Shown here one piece after another: positions 12,418 to 24,175 of a DNA stretch of 64,000 nucleotides; the stretch's first letter is position 1, and each line of letters opens with the position of its first letter. The position numbers were made by a program, and so were the translations under genes. Source of the stretch: Arthrobotrys musiformis (taxonomy: Eukaryota; Ascomycota; Orbiliomycetes; Orbiliales; Orbiliaceae); assembly GCA_036971715.1 (NCBI GenBank), contig JAVHJL010000003.1:2666001-2730000 (forward strand). The letters run 5' to 3'. The notes beneath the pieces are model-generated. The model ran no database searches. It saw nothing but the letters and a program-made list of their open reading frames with translations, and was not told the DNA's origin.

Positions 12418-12602
12418 GGCGGGTGGATCGCTTGCTTCTCCATCTGATCAAATTCAAAATCACCTGGATTCTTTCTTGCGAGAGTTAATTATAATAAATA
12501 TTGGAACATTCGCATTTCCAAAATCGAAATCCATCTGCACTAAGCTGTTAAAGAGATATCGATCGATCCATCAGCATCAATATATCAATAGTTGCCACCA
12601 AA

Positions 12603-13733
12603 ATGTCTGCCACCAACGGAAAGGCCGTCAATGCCCCGGCTTCCTTCAATGGAGCACAATCTACCAGATCTGAGGTCCCGCTCGTCCAGGTTCAACCACC
12701 TCGTGTCGAAGACCTCCAACCCAGCTACGCCAAATTAGTCCCAAACGGCGAAGACAAGCGTGAGAACAACTGGTATGGTAGCATGAGTAAGTACAGCTAA
12801 ATCTTAATATCACCCCCGATTTAAACTTCTCTCTTCTTTTTTTTGAGGGACAAAAAATCATTGATGAAAGGGCATTTTTGACAAAGAATGAATTATATAG
12901 TCAACGGTCTCGGTATCGTCATCGGCTCCTTTGGAGCTATTCCTTGCTGTATTTGCTGCCCAAACCCGTACAAACCAGTCTCTCAAGGCAATGTCGGTCT
13001 GGTCACCAAATTCGGTCGATTCTCCCGTGCCGAGGACCCCGGCCTCGTTCGCATCAACCCTCTCTCTGAAAAACTTATTATGGTCGACGTCAAGATTCAG
13101 ATTTGCGAGGTTCCCCAGCAAGTTTGTATGACAAAGGATAACGTTACCGTCCACTTGACCAGCGTCATCTACTACCACATCATCGCCCCTCACAAAGCCG
13201 CCTTCGGTATTTCCAACGTCAGACAGGCTCTCATCGAGCGAACACAAACTACCCTCCGCCATGTCATCGGTGCCCGAGTCCTCCAGGACGTCATAGAACG
13301 TCGCGAGGAAGTCGCTCAGAGCATCGGTGAAATCATAGAAGAGGTCGCAGCCGGCTGGGGTGTGCGCGTCGAATCCATGCTCATTAAGGACATCATCTTT
13401 TCCCGCGAGTTACAGGATAGTTTATCTATGGCCGCACAGAGCAAGAGAATCGGTGAATCTAAGATCATTGCTGCGCGCGCTGAAGTCGAGTCTGCCAAGT
13501 TGATGAGACAGGCCGCTGATATCCTTAGTTCCAACGCTGCTATGCAAATCAGATACCTCGAGGCTATGCAACAGATCGCTAAGACCTCGGGATCGAAGGT
13601 TATCTTCCTGCCCGGTGCTAGCAATGGCCCGGCGGCTCTCAAGTCGGGTGACTATAATGCCCACGATGAGGCTGGTCCTTCTGAGGGGCCACTGAGCGAG
13701 GCCTACAAGGCCCAGATACTTGAAAACATGTAA
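12603..13733 (+). CDS. Stomatin-like SPFH/Band 7 membrane scaffold protein
   Basis: SPFH-domain protein of the stomatin/prohibitin superfamily. These proteins form oligomeric scaffolds on membranes and modulate channels and proteases. Exons 12603-12786 and 12901-13733 give 338 residues. The first exon encodes a polar cytosolic leader of about 60 residues. The second begins in a short hydrophobic hairpin (GLGIVIGSFGAIPCCICCPNPY) whose cysteines are candidate palmitoylation sites. The SPFH core follows: GLVTKFGRF, a segment with VCMTKDNVTVHLTSVIYY, RQALIERTQTTLRHVIG, EEVAAGWGVRVESMLIKDI. Then comes an alanine/glutamate-rich helical coil (ARAEVESAKLMRQAADIL) and the QQIAKTSGSKVIFLPG end typical of stomatins. 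The intron begins GTAAGT and ends ATATAG, splitting an Ile codon. Stomatin subfamily is clear from the domain order; localisation (plasma membrane or vacuole) is not determined. Confidence 0.92.
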
Positions 13734-14520
13734 ATTGATGCATGATTTTCGGGACATGTGCTGCTGCTTGCTCTTACTTATCGGACGCCCCCTCCAAAAA
13801 AAAAAAAGGAAACGTCATATTTCTCGTTTAATTCCCATTCTTAATTCAGGTGGAGCTTTGCAATGGAGGGATTATTATCTTTATCTTTGTTACCCCATGC
13901 TTAATTCTATCTGTGCACGTTGTATGCCACTTTTTTCGTTTTCTCTTTTTTTATTCTCTCGTTGGGCGTTTAAGGTGTACATATCGGCTATTGTCTACGT
14001 GTCGGTACTTTGTAATGATAAAATGATAATATTCTTGATGACCATCCCGATAATTCCATATTTAAAAGAAAGAGGTAAAAAAAAAAAGTAAAAAAACGCC
14101 CTTGTGATGCATTTCGTGAAGACAGAGCAGAGCAGTTTGACGAAATTTAGAAGAATAATGACGGTAATGAAAATGAAAGGAGCTTGAATGAACCGAACGA
14201 TGATTGTTCGGTGAGATATACCAGCAGAAACAGCAGGTATTGGAAAGAAAGAGAGAAAAGGCAACGACAGAGTCAATGAATAGAAACCCCCATGCATTGG
14301 ACATGAATACCGAAAAAGGACCACAGACCCCGAAGCATGATGCAAAATAAAGTGAAGGAGAAAGCGAGGAAAGAAAGGAAGAAAGAAAAAGAGAGGATAG
14401 AATGCAAATAACAAAAACAATGAATGATAAAAAGAAGGGAACCAGCCTTGAGGTGGAGTTGAGCCTAAGAGAAGACTGATCCTGAGAAGGGAAGTTCTCT
14501 CGTAGCTCCGCCCAGTCAAC
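13734..14520. other. Intergenic region between convergent genes
   Basis: About 790 bp shared as 3' flank by the stomatin-like gene (+) and the acidic protein gene (-). An A run follows the stomatin gene at about 13795-13807. The stretch 14080-14450 is purine-rich on the + strand. The T-rich complement yields a long spurious hydrophobic open frame. No gene seen. Confidence 0.6.
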
Positions 14521-15411
14521 CTATTCAGGAGACGGCGATCTAAAGAACTCCAGCTCTGGGGTAACGACACGAACGCCGTGACCCTGAGGAGGGAGACGGG
14601 CTTGGAGTTCAGCGACAAGCATCGTGTCTGGATCCCACATCATCTCATTGAGGATGATAACTTCTTCCTCATCATCATCCTCTTGTTCATTTTCGTTGCC
14701 GTCCATATGATCAGCACCTCCGGTATACCAGGCGTTATCGTCCATGTTCTCATAATCCTCTTCGTCGCCATAGAAGTATTCGTATTCGGTATCGTAGTCG
14801 TACGAGCTGCCGAGATATGGGAAAGGCTCGAAGTCTAGATCCTCATAGGAGTCGAAAGGTTGAACTCCACCGACTGGGCTTGTCGTTGGAGGGACCGGGT
14901 CTTCGTAGATCCGAAACATCAAAGATGGAGCGGGCCTGTAGGGCAAAAACGGAAACGAATCGATTGTTTCAAGCGAAATCACCTGTCGGTAAGGCCCCGG
15001 ACCCATCTCACGGAGCAAATTGGCCATTGCGTCGTCGCCGGCGCCATCCGTGGAGGGATTGGGGGTGGGTTGTTCTGGCATATTGCTTTCCGAAGAGGAA
15101 GATGAGGAGGACAAAGAAGAGAACTCGGTGTCTGAAGAAGTAGACCAATCCGGAGAACTTGGTCGCATTGGAGCTGATGACATAGATGGAGCTCTGCCTG
15201 TTTGTACAGCGGCCAGGCCGGATTGAGAGGAGGTGCTTGGACGGGAGGTATTGATGTGTGGGATTGTCGAAGCAGGGTATGCAGAGCTTCTGAGAGGCTG
15301 CTTGCCTTTGGTGTAAAGGTAGGTTGGAGGCCGACGGGTTCGTTTTGGGTTCAGGGTCCGTGTGACATCTCTGTTGGTGAGGAGGACCTGAGAGCCACCA
15401 AGGCGGAGCAT
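14521..15411 (-). CDS. Hypothetical protein, serine-rich then strongly acidic
   Basis: Single open frame of 296 residues from ATG at 15411 to TAG at 14521. I do not recognise a family. Residues 1-45 are basic (TLNPKRTRRPPTYLYTKGK). A low-complexity Ser/Pro section follows, including an eight-serine run around residue 100. Residues 125-175 look more ordered (NLLREMGPGPYRQVISLETI, then FPFLPYRP). Residues 195-260 are rich in Asp, Glu and Tyr, with DYDTEYEYFYGDEEDYENMDD and a DDDEEEV cluster. The tail reads VRVVTPELEFFRSPSPE. The codon pattern and lack of interruption over almost 900 bases support a real gene, probably an intrinsically disordered nuclear or regulatory protein, but function is unknown. 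It is divergent from the Sfi1 gene across 1.2 kb. It has no signal peptide and no membrane segment. Confidence 0.65.
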   Translation of the reverse strand: MLRLGGSQVLLTNRDVTRTLNPKRTRRPPTYLYTKGKQPLRSSAYPASTIPHINTSRPSTSSQSGLAAVQTGRAPSMSSAPMRPSSPDWSTSSDTEFSSLSSSSSSSESNMPEQPTPNPSTDGAGDDAMANLLREMGPGPYRQVISLETIDSFPFLPYRPAPSLMFRIYEDPVPPTTSPVGGVQPFDSYEDLDFEPFPYLGSSYDYDTEYEYFYGDEEDYENMDDNAWYTGGADHMDGNENEQEDDDEEEVIILNEMMWDPDTMLVAELQARLPPQGHGVRVVTPELEFFRSPSPE

Positions 15412-16618
15412 GGCAAGGTCTTCCTTTTTTTCCCTTTTTGTTTTTTTTGGAGGGACTGAAAAGCGATTGGAGGCACCGGGTAAGCTGGCTGGCTAGGTGG
15501 CTTACTGATTTTGGTATTCAGGTTCAAGCCTGGGAGACTACAGATCCATAGAGGTAAGTCGGGTAAGCATATACAGATGGCACTGGGTACCGGGTACGAT
15601 GGTAGACGATGGTGGATCGATTGATTGGGTGTTCTTATATTCGATATTAATACCCATTCCATCACATCGTTTCTTCTCGACAACGGAGTGTCGACGTTCG
15701 ATTCTACGGGCAAGCTACCCAACGACCGCTCCTCAACTTCGGATGGATCCACAGAAGTGCCTACTTAGTACCTACTTACCTACCTAGTACTTACCCAAGA
15801 AGGTACCTAGATGAGTACCTATCAAAGAGAATAGTCGATATACTACTGAAGCGATCTCTACATATCTCTGTGTGCTCTCACGAAACTGGCGTTTTTGTGG
15901 GTTCGCGAGGAGGTTGGTGACCGTGGTTGACGCTGAGCGAACACATGGACGAAAATGTGTTGTCCGTGTGGTGGATCCAATTTGGGACATGCGAACAAAC
16001 GGACGAACAGTAGAATCGATGATGGCTGCCACGAATTAGCCACACGAGGCTGGAAACGTGGCTGGTTCTTATGTCTTGTTTTCTGCAGGACTAACGTTCC
16101 TTTTTACATACTTCTTAAGTACTGGTAGTCTGGCCAGGGTACTTAGTTCCTTTTACCTCACTTTAGCGTCTTTACTCTGGCCCGACTGACAAGCTATGGC
16201 TACGGTAGACTTGACCTGGGGCTTCCGTGGCCAGTGACCTTGCACTGTATTGGGAACGAGGAGTGAGGGTGCAGTGGTGGTGGCGCGTGTGGGCGGGCAG
16301 GCAGGACAGAACACAACAATAAACAAAGCAACAACATCTGCGACCCACCATCACCGGCACCATCGCCATCTCTATCAACATCCCTCAACATCTCCACCAC
16401 CGTCAACATCTTCACTACAGGCGGATTATATCCCCATTTGCTGTCGCCTGCGAGGGGACGAAGCGAAACATAAGGAAAAAGAAAAGAAAAAAAGAAAAGA
16501 ACAACAAATTGTCTGATGATGCAAGCGCCGGCTGTTGGTATGGGCACCTAGGAAGCACTCCATTACTATAACTCGCCAGCGTTCGGACAGTTGCCCGGCT
16601 GGGCACAAGCGGTAGTCC
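15412..16618. other. Divergent intergenic region upstream of Sfi1
   Basis: About 1.2 kb without a supported gene. A dense cluster of TACCTA/TAGTACC motifs sits at 15758-15822, and another AAGTACTGG/GGTACTTAG pair lies near 16117-16147. A CAC/CATC-rich tract lies at about 16340-16420 and a purine-rich AAAAG tract at 16470-16505. This region must hold the promoters of both flanking genes. Confidence 0.6.
15758..15822. repeat. Cluster of TACCTA/TAGGTA-type short motifs
   Basis: Five or more overlapping copies of TACCTACTTA, TACCTAG and GTACCTA occur within 65 bp, on both strands because the core is near-palindromic. The same motif recurs in many other gaps of this window. Confidence 0.7.
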
Positions 16619-19600
16619 ATGCCTCCCGACCACCAGACCCAGCTCTTCGGTGTTCAAAGACCGCTCTCCACGCGGGTTCAGCTCTCTCACCAAGGTACGT
16701 CCCATACCTCATCGCCCTCGCCCTCGCCTTCACCACCAGAGTCGCTGTATCTTACACCTCTGACACACCTGTCCTTGTTGTGTAGAAATCCAACTTCTCC
16801 GTGAGATTGTAACCTACGCCTCCGTTATACCCGAAACCACTCCCTGGAACGCGCTCTTCCTTGCCTATGATGCCATTCTCCGGAAGAAAGGAATCGATGC
16901 AGCTCTGGACGATAGATGCTTCCGTTTTCTTATGCGACTCGCTGAAGTACAGGGCACTTCCTGGTACGACAGATACGCTACCTTACTCTCTGTATGCCAC
17001 CCACTGTTGATTCCATGTGCAAAATACTACCGTGGTCGAATGGCAATTGTGCTAATGCCGGTGGTGAAATCCCAACTTTAGATGTGGCGCTATGACGTCC
17101 CTCCCAAAACTCTACTCTCCCCGATGAACGACCATATATCATATTCAACAGGCCCGATTTCCACGAATGTTGGCCCATTCACCATTACATTTAAAGGAAA
17201 CCGCAAAACAAACCCCTATGGAGGTGGCTACAAACCACTTCCTAGTCCTCGAGTCCAAGATTTGGATGACAGCGACGACGACGACGACGTTGTAGAGGAG
17301 GAGGACGACAGTTATGACGATGTCGATGTCGACGATGATAGTAGCGACGATGAATTACCTCCTCCGAGGAGGACTGAACCTGCGAAGGGAAACATTCGGG
17401 TTGGTGATGGCAGAAGTAGTCCACACCCGAGTCTCCACCAGAGGAGGAGGCTACCTCCCAGTGAAGTAGAGAGGCGTAAAAGGGAAGAGCTTGAGAGGAT
17501 GAAAGCAGAGTTTGCTTTCCCGACATCTCTCTTCGAAACGACCTCAGAAGTAGGATTACGCCCCGCTGATGAAATGGAGACCGTCCCTACTCGGACGTCT
17601 TTCTTGAATCAGGAGGATTTCGAAGATCAGAACAATGGGCACGAAGTTCCTGAGAAGACAGCGTATATCCCGCCGATCAGAGACAAGGCCGGGTTGGTTG
17701 CAGCAGCGGAAAAGGCTGTCGCTAGATTCAACAACCGACAAATAGCGTTTGCCGGTGAAATATTGAGGCATTGGAGAATGCGCGCCTACAAGGCTGTTGA
17801 CTATCATCAATTACAATGGGACCTGGCTTGTTGTAAGGACCAGCGAGTACTTGCTTCTCAAGTTCTTGATGTATGGCGGACGGGTGTCTACTGGAAATCT
17901 CTTGAAAGAAGGGTCACAATACGGCGGCAGCGATCTATATTATTACGCTGTATCGATATCTGGAGGGAAAAGGCACTGCACAAAGCTCAGCGCAAAGCCA
18001 CCATCGACCGTAATATGTTGATGCGCAAGATTTTCAGAGCGTGGAAAGCACACGCGCAGTCCACAGCCGATAAGATTCGCCAATTCCAGCTAGCGAGCTC
18101 CCTCCGGAAATGGCGGCAGCGACTTGCCCAGAACCGCGCAATGGAGGAGGTCGCCCGACGGCGTTACGACAGTGACCTCAAATTCCGGGCATACTGGACG
18201 TTGTTCTACGGGTACTGCAATATAAGAGCCCCGCAGCTAAATGAACACCGCCTCAAAAAATTTGCAGTCCAGCTTATGCAGAGCCGAGTTGAGACGCTGA
18301 GAGAAAACGAGAGGATCGCCGACGACCTATATTGCTTTTCACTGCTTAAGAAGTACTTTCGCACATGGCGCGGCGATCTCGCGTGGACTCGAGATATTGC
18401 AGCTAAAGCCGACGAAGAACGACGGTATATGTTGTTATATAGGGGGGTTCTCACTTGGAGACGGGAGGCAAGATATTCCCCACTCGTCCGCCAACAACAA
18501 GACAACCACGACGTCAATCAAGCTACTGCCTTGGTTGCGCTATGGAGGAACCGTTTACGACAGATCAAGGCCGCAGATCACGTCAACAAAATCAACGTGC
18601 TTAAAACGATGTTTCGATCTTGGAGGCTTAAGCTGAGGCTGAAAGAACACGAGAACTACGTTAAGTCAGTTTACTTGAGTGCATGGTTTGATCGATATAG
18701 TGCGGCTCTGGCGGACAGGTGCTATCAATACCACATATGGAGACGGTGGCTGCAGGAATGGCGAGGTCGCCTGCAGACTGCGAGGGACTATGAAGCCGTC
18801 GCAGAAGACTTCGTGGACTCTGGAATGCACAGTAAGCTCAAGCTTGCTGGTGTTCAGGCCCTCCGCGCGAGGCTTTACAAAATGCAGGAGTTGGAGGATA
18901 AAGCGAATGAATTTAGGAGAAGAAGGCTCCTCACGGCTGCATTCGGAAGTCTTTTGCAAAAGAAAGAGAAAGTTGATCAGCTACATGCGATATCTGCATC
19001 CGCTGCCTACTTCCTTGGTGCGAAAAAGCTGGTAAAAGTTTGGCAACAGACCATGGAAAAGCATAAGCGGCAACATCGGAAAGATGCCTACAACCAGATC
19101 ATTCGCAACCGAGCGCTTCGTATCCGGGCCCAGGCTTTCAATGCTTTGTTGGTGAAGCACGAGTCTATCGTAGCCCTGAATATCACCGCCCATGACTTCT
19201 TTGAGTCGGGGTGTAAGGTTCAGGCTGGGAATCTGCTGGTTGAGTGGAAGGAACGGACGCAAGATGTGCAAGAGCTTGAGTCTCACGCTGTTGAATTTCG
19301 GCAGCGCCAGTTGATGGTGTTTGGGTTACAGGCGGTAGTTAAGAAACTTCAGTCTGTTCGTAACCTATACCATCTTGCAGAAACCTACAATGAGATTTCT
19401 CGCAAAGATAGATTGGCTGGTATGTTCAAGAAACTGAAGAACGCTCAATTCCACCGCAAGCTCGAGTCCTTCAGAGCCGACATGTTCCGGGAGCGAGCGG
19501 AAGCCGGTCGCCGGAAATCGATTATTCGGTCTTGGTACTGGGCGTCCCAAGAGAGAATCGACCGCCGAAACATCGACGACCAGCTGAACCGTGAGATGTT

Positions 19601-20216
19601 CCTGGAGGAGGAGAGGCAGATCGAGGAACAAAAGCGGATGGAAGCGGCGGAAGACCAACTTGCTCGAGAAGAGCGTCTCCGTAGCCGCCGTCGGAACTAC
19701 GGAAGATCAGAAGTGGGGGAAAGATCTATCCTTGGCCCTGAAGGCCTCAGTATGCTGGATGTTAGTCAATGGGTGCATTCCAACTCGGCAGCCGCCACTC
19801 AGCAACCACCTAGCACTGTGACTCGAATACCGCAAACCCCTAGTGCGAGAGCGGCTCGAGCAAGGGCTTTGTTGGAAACACGTAACACAGCGGCCCCTAT
19901 AACAAGGTTGAAACTAGTCTCAACAACTCCGGTTTCGTCTCCGTCTCGCAAGTTCTCGAAAAGTATCGCGCCTTTCCGACGTAGTCTCTTAGGAAAGCCT
20001 GCCGATCTTCGCTTCACCCAATCTCTTAGTAGTAGGTTGCGACAGGAGATCAAGGAGATTGAAGAAGAAGATGAGCCTTCTATGGCCTTTTTAAAGCGGG
20101 TAGATTGGGACGAGAATGAACAGCTCCCGAACGTCTACGAAACCGATGATTCGCACCTCAAAATGAGCGGTGGTAGCACCACGGCAGTCGCAACCCAGGA
20201 TTCTCCGGGGCGGTAG
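16619..20216 (+). CDS. SFI1: Sfi1-like centrin-binding spindle pole body protein
   Basis: Long alpha-helical scaffold of the spindle pole body half-bridge. Each helical repeat binds a centrin (Cdc31), and the array drives pole duplication. Exons 16619-16694, 16786-16991 and 17082-20216 give 1138 residues. The N-terminal exons encode a compact helical segment (IQLLREIVTYASVIPETTPW and following). Next comes a very acidic Asp/Glu block at about residues 155-185, then roughly residues 300-920 with Sfi1 repeats recognisable as tryptophan-centred units: LRHWRMRA, LDVWRTGVYW, DIWREKA, FRAWKAHA, LRKWRQRLAQ, RTWRGDLAW, VALWRNRL, FRSWRLKLR, LQEWRGRL, VKVWQQTM and LVEWKERT. The C-terminus is Ser/Thr/Pro-rich and basic with possible CDK-type SP/TP sites, as in yeast. 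It is convergent with the JmjC gene. The two 5' exons are predicted only from splice signals and frame. Confidence 0.88.
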
Positions 20217-20688
20217 CCATCGCTTATCCTCATCCAACCCGGCCATTCTTGATATCTCTATACTATATTCTCAATCGTGCTATACCTTCTCGACTATATT
20301 TTCTTTATACTGGTTCGCGTTTTAGCGGGAGTTTGGGGAGTGCCCTTTGCGATTGTGTTTCTTACAGTCTTGTTGGAGTTGAAACCCCGAAGACGCACTT
20401 TGACGTTGGCTTTTGTTTTAATGAGCTGCATTGCTTTTTGATGCCTATGACGAGTTCACTAAATGTATTTGTACCTCGTTCTGTATTATACTATATGACA
20501 AAGTCTTGGATTTTTCTTTCTCAATACACGCTAAAAAAAAAACTACCATCCATGAACCCAAATAAAAATATCGTAATGTGTTTAACGCCTCGAAATTATA
20601 AACGCAAGTACGCCGAGTATGTACCAATGCAATTACCAAGCTGTCAAGGCCTTAGGCCTGGAATTTTCTGCGTGATAAAATGCAAGAA
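20217..20688. other. Convergent intergenic region
   Basis: About 470 bp of 3' flank between Sfi1 (+) and the JmjC gene (-). An A-rich stretch lies at about 20533-20542. No gene seen. Confidence 0.6.
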
Positions 20689-23097
20689 CTATGTGATGAC
20701 AATAATTTCGCCTTGACCTTCGAGATCTGAAGGCTCCGCAGCCGTGTCGTTCTTGTCAATTTCTGGAGGACTCGCTTTGAGCAAATCTTCGCCTCCGGCT
20801 TTCTTTTCCTCTAGCGAAGCAGTCTCGGCCATTGGCGTATCAGTATCACTGACTTTATCAATATTCATTTTGTCGGCAACTGTAGTGTCAGCGGCCTCCT
20901 TGGCTTTCCCACCGGCCTTACAGGGATCTGCAGCCCGTAGTTGGCCCCTAACCCCCTCGTAGTAATACATCAAGCATTTCCACAACTGCAAAACATCCTC
21001 TTTTTTAACCCTACTCATCTTCTTCGACTCCTTCCCTTTCTTTGTAACCAGAGCGGCCGAGCTATTGGCTCTTTCCGCAATGGCCCTGTTCTCCTGGAGC
21101 AGATACTCGCAAATCTCCACATTCTCGGGACTCAAGAAGTCCACAGCGACTTTGATACAATCTTTGATATTCCTGACTTGATGCGCACACCCCGCGGGGA
21201 TCATAACGGCGTCACCGGGACGTTGGAGGATCCTGTAGGATTGGACGCCGTGTTCGGTGTACAAAATCTCAAGGTCTTCGGGTGACAAGTAGCAATTTTG
21301 ACGATGGAAGGGGTCGGTGGGTTGACCTGGGAATTGCTTGTCGAGGTAGTCGCGGATGTATTTTGTCGCGCCGATGGGGAAGATATCCCAGATCGCACCG
21401 GGGGCGTCAGTGTCGTCGTCGACGGAGGTGGCGTACATCATGAAGTTTATTGCGTCGGTTATGTCGCGGTGAAGGTTTGTGGTACCGCCTATTCGGCCGT
21501 CCATTTGAACGGTTGCGGGGAAGGCATTGTACATTTTAGGACCGAGGTCGGGTTTATTGTAGCCTTCTGGGAAACGGCTGGTGAGGTTGTAGACGCCGTT
21601 GTGCTTGACATGTTTTGCGACCGCTTCCGGGAGGGCGTGTTCGAAATCGATCATGAGGTCTGGGAAGACGTCTCCGAAGTTATCTGCTGGTGGCCAGTCT
21701 TTTAGTTTCAATGCTTCGTCGGTGAAGCCGCTGGATTGGGTTCCCTTCTGGTTTGGATTGTCAGTGCTGCCGTGAGGCTTTCCGAATTGTTCGAAGAACC
21801 TGGCGACTTTGGTGATGTGGTTTTTAAACGGTGGGCAGGTTTGTACTAATGTGCAGTCTTCATGACCGTGGTTGTTGATAAAGTACTCTGGATCCCAGGG
21901 AAGGTTGAATCTATCCAGGCAGTCCTTGATGATGATTGGATGCCCGTGCATGCCCCAGATATCTTTGAATGTTCCCTCATCGAAATCTTCCGCAGTGAAT
22001 TCGTAAACTGGGGCAAACATTTCGTCCTGTAGCATACGAACTGGGTACTTCCCACGATCTTGACCTTTAGTTTCTGCTTGTTGTTCCGGAGAGGTTGATT
22101 TCCGCAGGAAGAGCTCCATTTCTGTAACCACTGCTTTCAATTCTCCCTCGCAAGCTCGAACTGCGATCAGCAATTGCTCTTTCGTATGAGTCTTGTTACG
22201 GGAACAGGTCTCGAATCTTATGTTACCGCCTCCGATCCAGTCATCGTAGCAGTCGGGGCAATACTCCCTCCCGCAGACGTGACAGACGTAGCTGATGACG
22301 AAAAGAGTGGTAGCGCAAGAATCACACAAACTCCTCTGGGCTGGATCTTCAGCGATCCGAATCGTAGGATGGACCGATTGCTCTTCATGTTGTAGTTCCC
22401 GTTTTAGAGCTTTACACAGTGCTGGGATGATTTTGGACATGATATATGTGTCCGTATCTGAGAGGGGCATCGGGGATGTCCCCAGTGGGGTTGAAGTGGA
22501 GAAGAGGCAGTTCTTGCCCTTCCTTGTGGCTGTATGCTGTTCCCTGTCGCCCACGAGGGCGTAATTGCGGTAGTCCAGGCCTGAAGGCAATGGAGGGTGA
22601 CTGTTTAACTTGCGTTTCTTGTTTGGAACTGGAGGTTTGGCCTCCCCTTTCAAGGGTTTGGAGGGGATGTCATCGACATTATCTGGAGCGGCAGAGCCGG
22701 TGGGATCGAGGAGCTTGAAGGCTCGAAATCCTGCGAAACGACAACCTCCGGAGTCATTACGCCGTTCAATGCAGCTTTGGCCTGATGGGATTGCATTAGC
22801 AAGGTTCCTTTTTTATATATATAAATATTTATATTTGGGAAGAAACTAACATTGGATAATATCCGCGCCGTTCTTCTTGAGCGACTGGCAGGTCATCCTC
22901 TGAGTAAACCTATGCGCGGGAGTCGCTGCAATAGGACCGGAGGGAACGGTGCCGTGGCCGTCGACGTTACCGTCCGCGCCTGGTTCCGGTTGCGAAGTGT
23001 GTTCGGGCTCATCCTTCCTGGATCTCTTCCCGGCTCGTCTTCCGGTTTGCAATTGAGCAGATGTCCCGTCAGGTTTCCTTGCCTTGGAGCCCGCCAT
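20689..23097 (-). CDS. KDM3/JHDM2-like JmjC histone demethylase
   Basis: Fe(II)/2-oxoglutarate dioxygenase predicted to remove methyl groups from histone H3 lysine 9, by similarity to the KDM3 (JMJD1) class. Exons 22851-23097 and 20689-22781 give 779 residues. The N-terminus is basic and disordered. A CQSC pair (residues 83-86, the first Cys created by splicing) begins a cysteine-containing segment. A zinc-binding region around residues 235-275 has the spacing CDSC, CHVC and CPDC followed by CSRNKTH. The JmjC domain shows the iron ligands His520 and Asp522 in TTNLHRDITDA and His616 in PAGCAHQVRN. The 2-oxoglutarate end reads IKVAVDFLSPENV. The C-terminal 100 residues are acidic and disordered. 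An intact H-x-D...H triad predicts activity; the H3K9 substrate is inferred from family only. Upstream in-frame ATGs beyond 23097 were not supported. Confidence 0.87.
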
Positions 23098-24175
23098 TGG
23101 AGGGAACACCCGCAAATATTGCTTTAAAAAATGGTATGTATGGTATTTTGATGAAATTCAAGGTCTCACTCTCGAGCTCTCATGAACGCGACGCGATAAA
23201 AATCTGTACAGGATGATGAATGTTTGTTTCAAAGAATATGAAGCGATGATTATATAGATAAGTAGGCATAGATCGAAGCTGGAGATACGGGAAATTTATA
23301 TCACGAATGGCCCAGGCCCCGCGGTGCGGAAGGCAGGAGCGGAGAGCGAAGAGCGGGAGCAAGAGGGTGAGTATACAGTTATATTGCTTCGTTCAACGGA
23401 GCATGAGCTTTAGGCCACCCCAAACTTAGGTTTCCAACACATATTATTGTGTTACATGTGGTATTCGGGGGCTCGCACTTTCCTAGCTCACAAAGAGCTT
23501 TGGCATGATATAGCCACTTAAGTATATAGATAAGTAGGTACCGCCTCATGAATGGCCAGAGATACTCCAGATCGAGGCCCGCATTCTTGGGGCCCGCCAT
23601 GTCCATTGTCATATTATCGTGATGTTGTGGAGTTGGTTAAACCTAAATGCAAGACTACCAACAGCGACGATAGCCGATTGGCCGATGACAAGACTAGCCC
23701 CCCTCCCATGGATGGCCATGCAGTCCAAGTGCATGCATGCATCGGACATGTCCTTTCTGTACGACGACGAACGTTCCCGTTACGTTAGCTCGGGCTCCTT
23801 ATCAGTTGGCAAGCTTGCAAGGTGGGCCTTTGCCCTTGCCTTGCCGGATCGGTTCTGGCCAATATGCAACAAAGTCCCCGTAAACGCATGAAGCTTGCAT
23901 TCGACAAGACTAGCGGGGTTGTCGTTGATATGATCAGCTGGCGGCCTGGCACGCTCGATGTGCGACTTCGGGTCTGAAGAGCTGCATGCTGTACACATAT
24001 GCTAATGAAGTAGGTACTTGCTTGGGTATGCGTTTCGTGGCTTAAAAGCTTAAAGACTCAGGTATATATAAACTGGCATCTGGACATCTAGCATCCCACT
24101 AACTTTCTCTCAAAATACGAGTCATCTCTTGATATCTTCTTGGGTACCAATAGAGTATTATATTGTATCGCCAGG
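23098..24175. other. Divergent intergenic region
   Basis: About 1.1 kb between the JmjC gene (-) and the DUF3445 gene (+), with no supported gene. TACTTAAGTA/TAGGTACC-type motifs occur at about 23516-23540 and 24008-24018. A TATA element lies at 24063-24072. Confidence 0.6.
24063..24072 (+). promoter_or_regulatory. TATA box of the DUF3445 gene
   Basis: TATATATAAA about 105 bp before the start codon at 24176. This is a typical spacing for a TATA-driven, regulated fungal promoter. Confidence 0.5.

Larger units (their letters stand above)
8907..12602. other. Gene-poor intergenic region
   Basis: About 3.7 kb, the longest gap in the window. After a pyrimidine-rich 3' flank at about 9055-9120 it holds AAAAG repeats near 9633-9650, a 30-base A run at 10926-10955, a perfect hairpin at 12187-12211, and a TATA element at about 12410-12417 serving the stomatin-like gene. 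Around 11080-12330 base composition becomes more GC-rich and several frames stay open on both strands, but none has domain-like sequence or splice logic I can defend. Confidence 0.65.

Noticed and set aside
13995..14618. 207-codon minus-strand frame rich in Phe/Leu, resembling a membrane protein
   Set aside because: It comes from a purine-rich + strand 3' flank, overlaps the acidic protein gene in another frame, and lacks family sequence.
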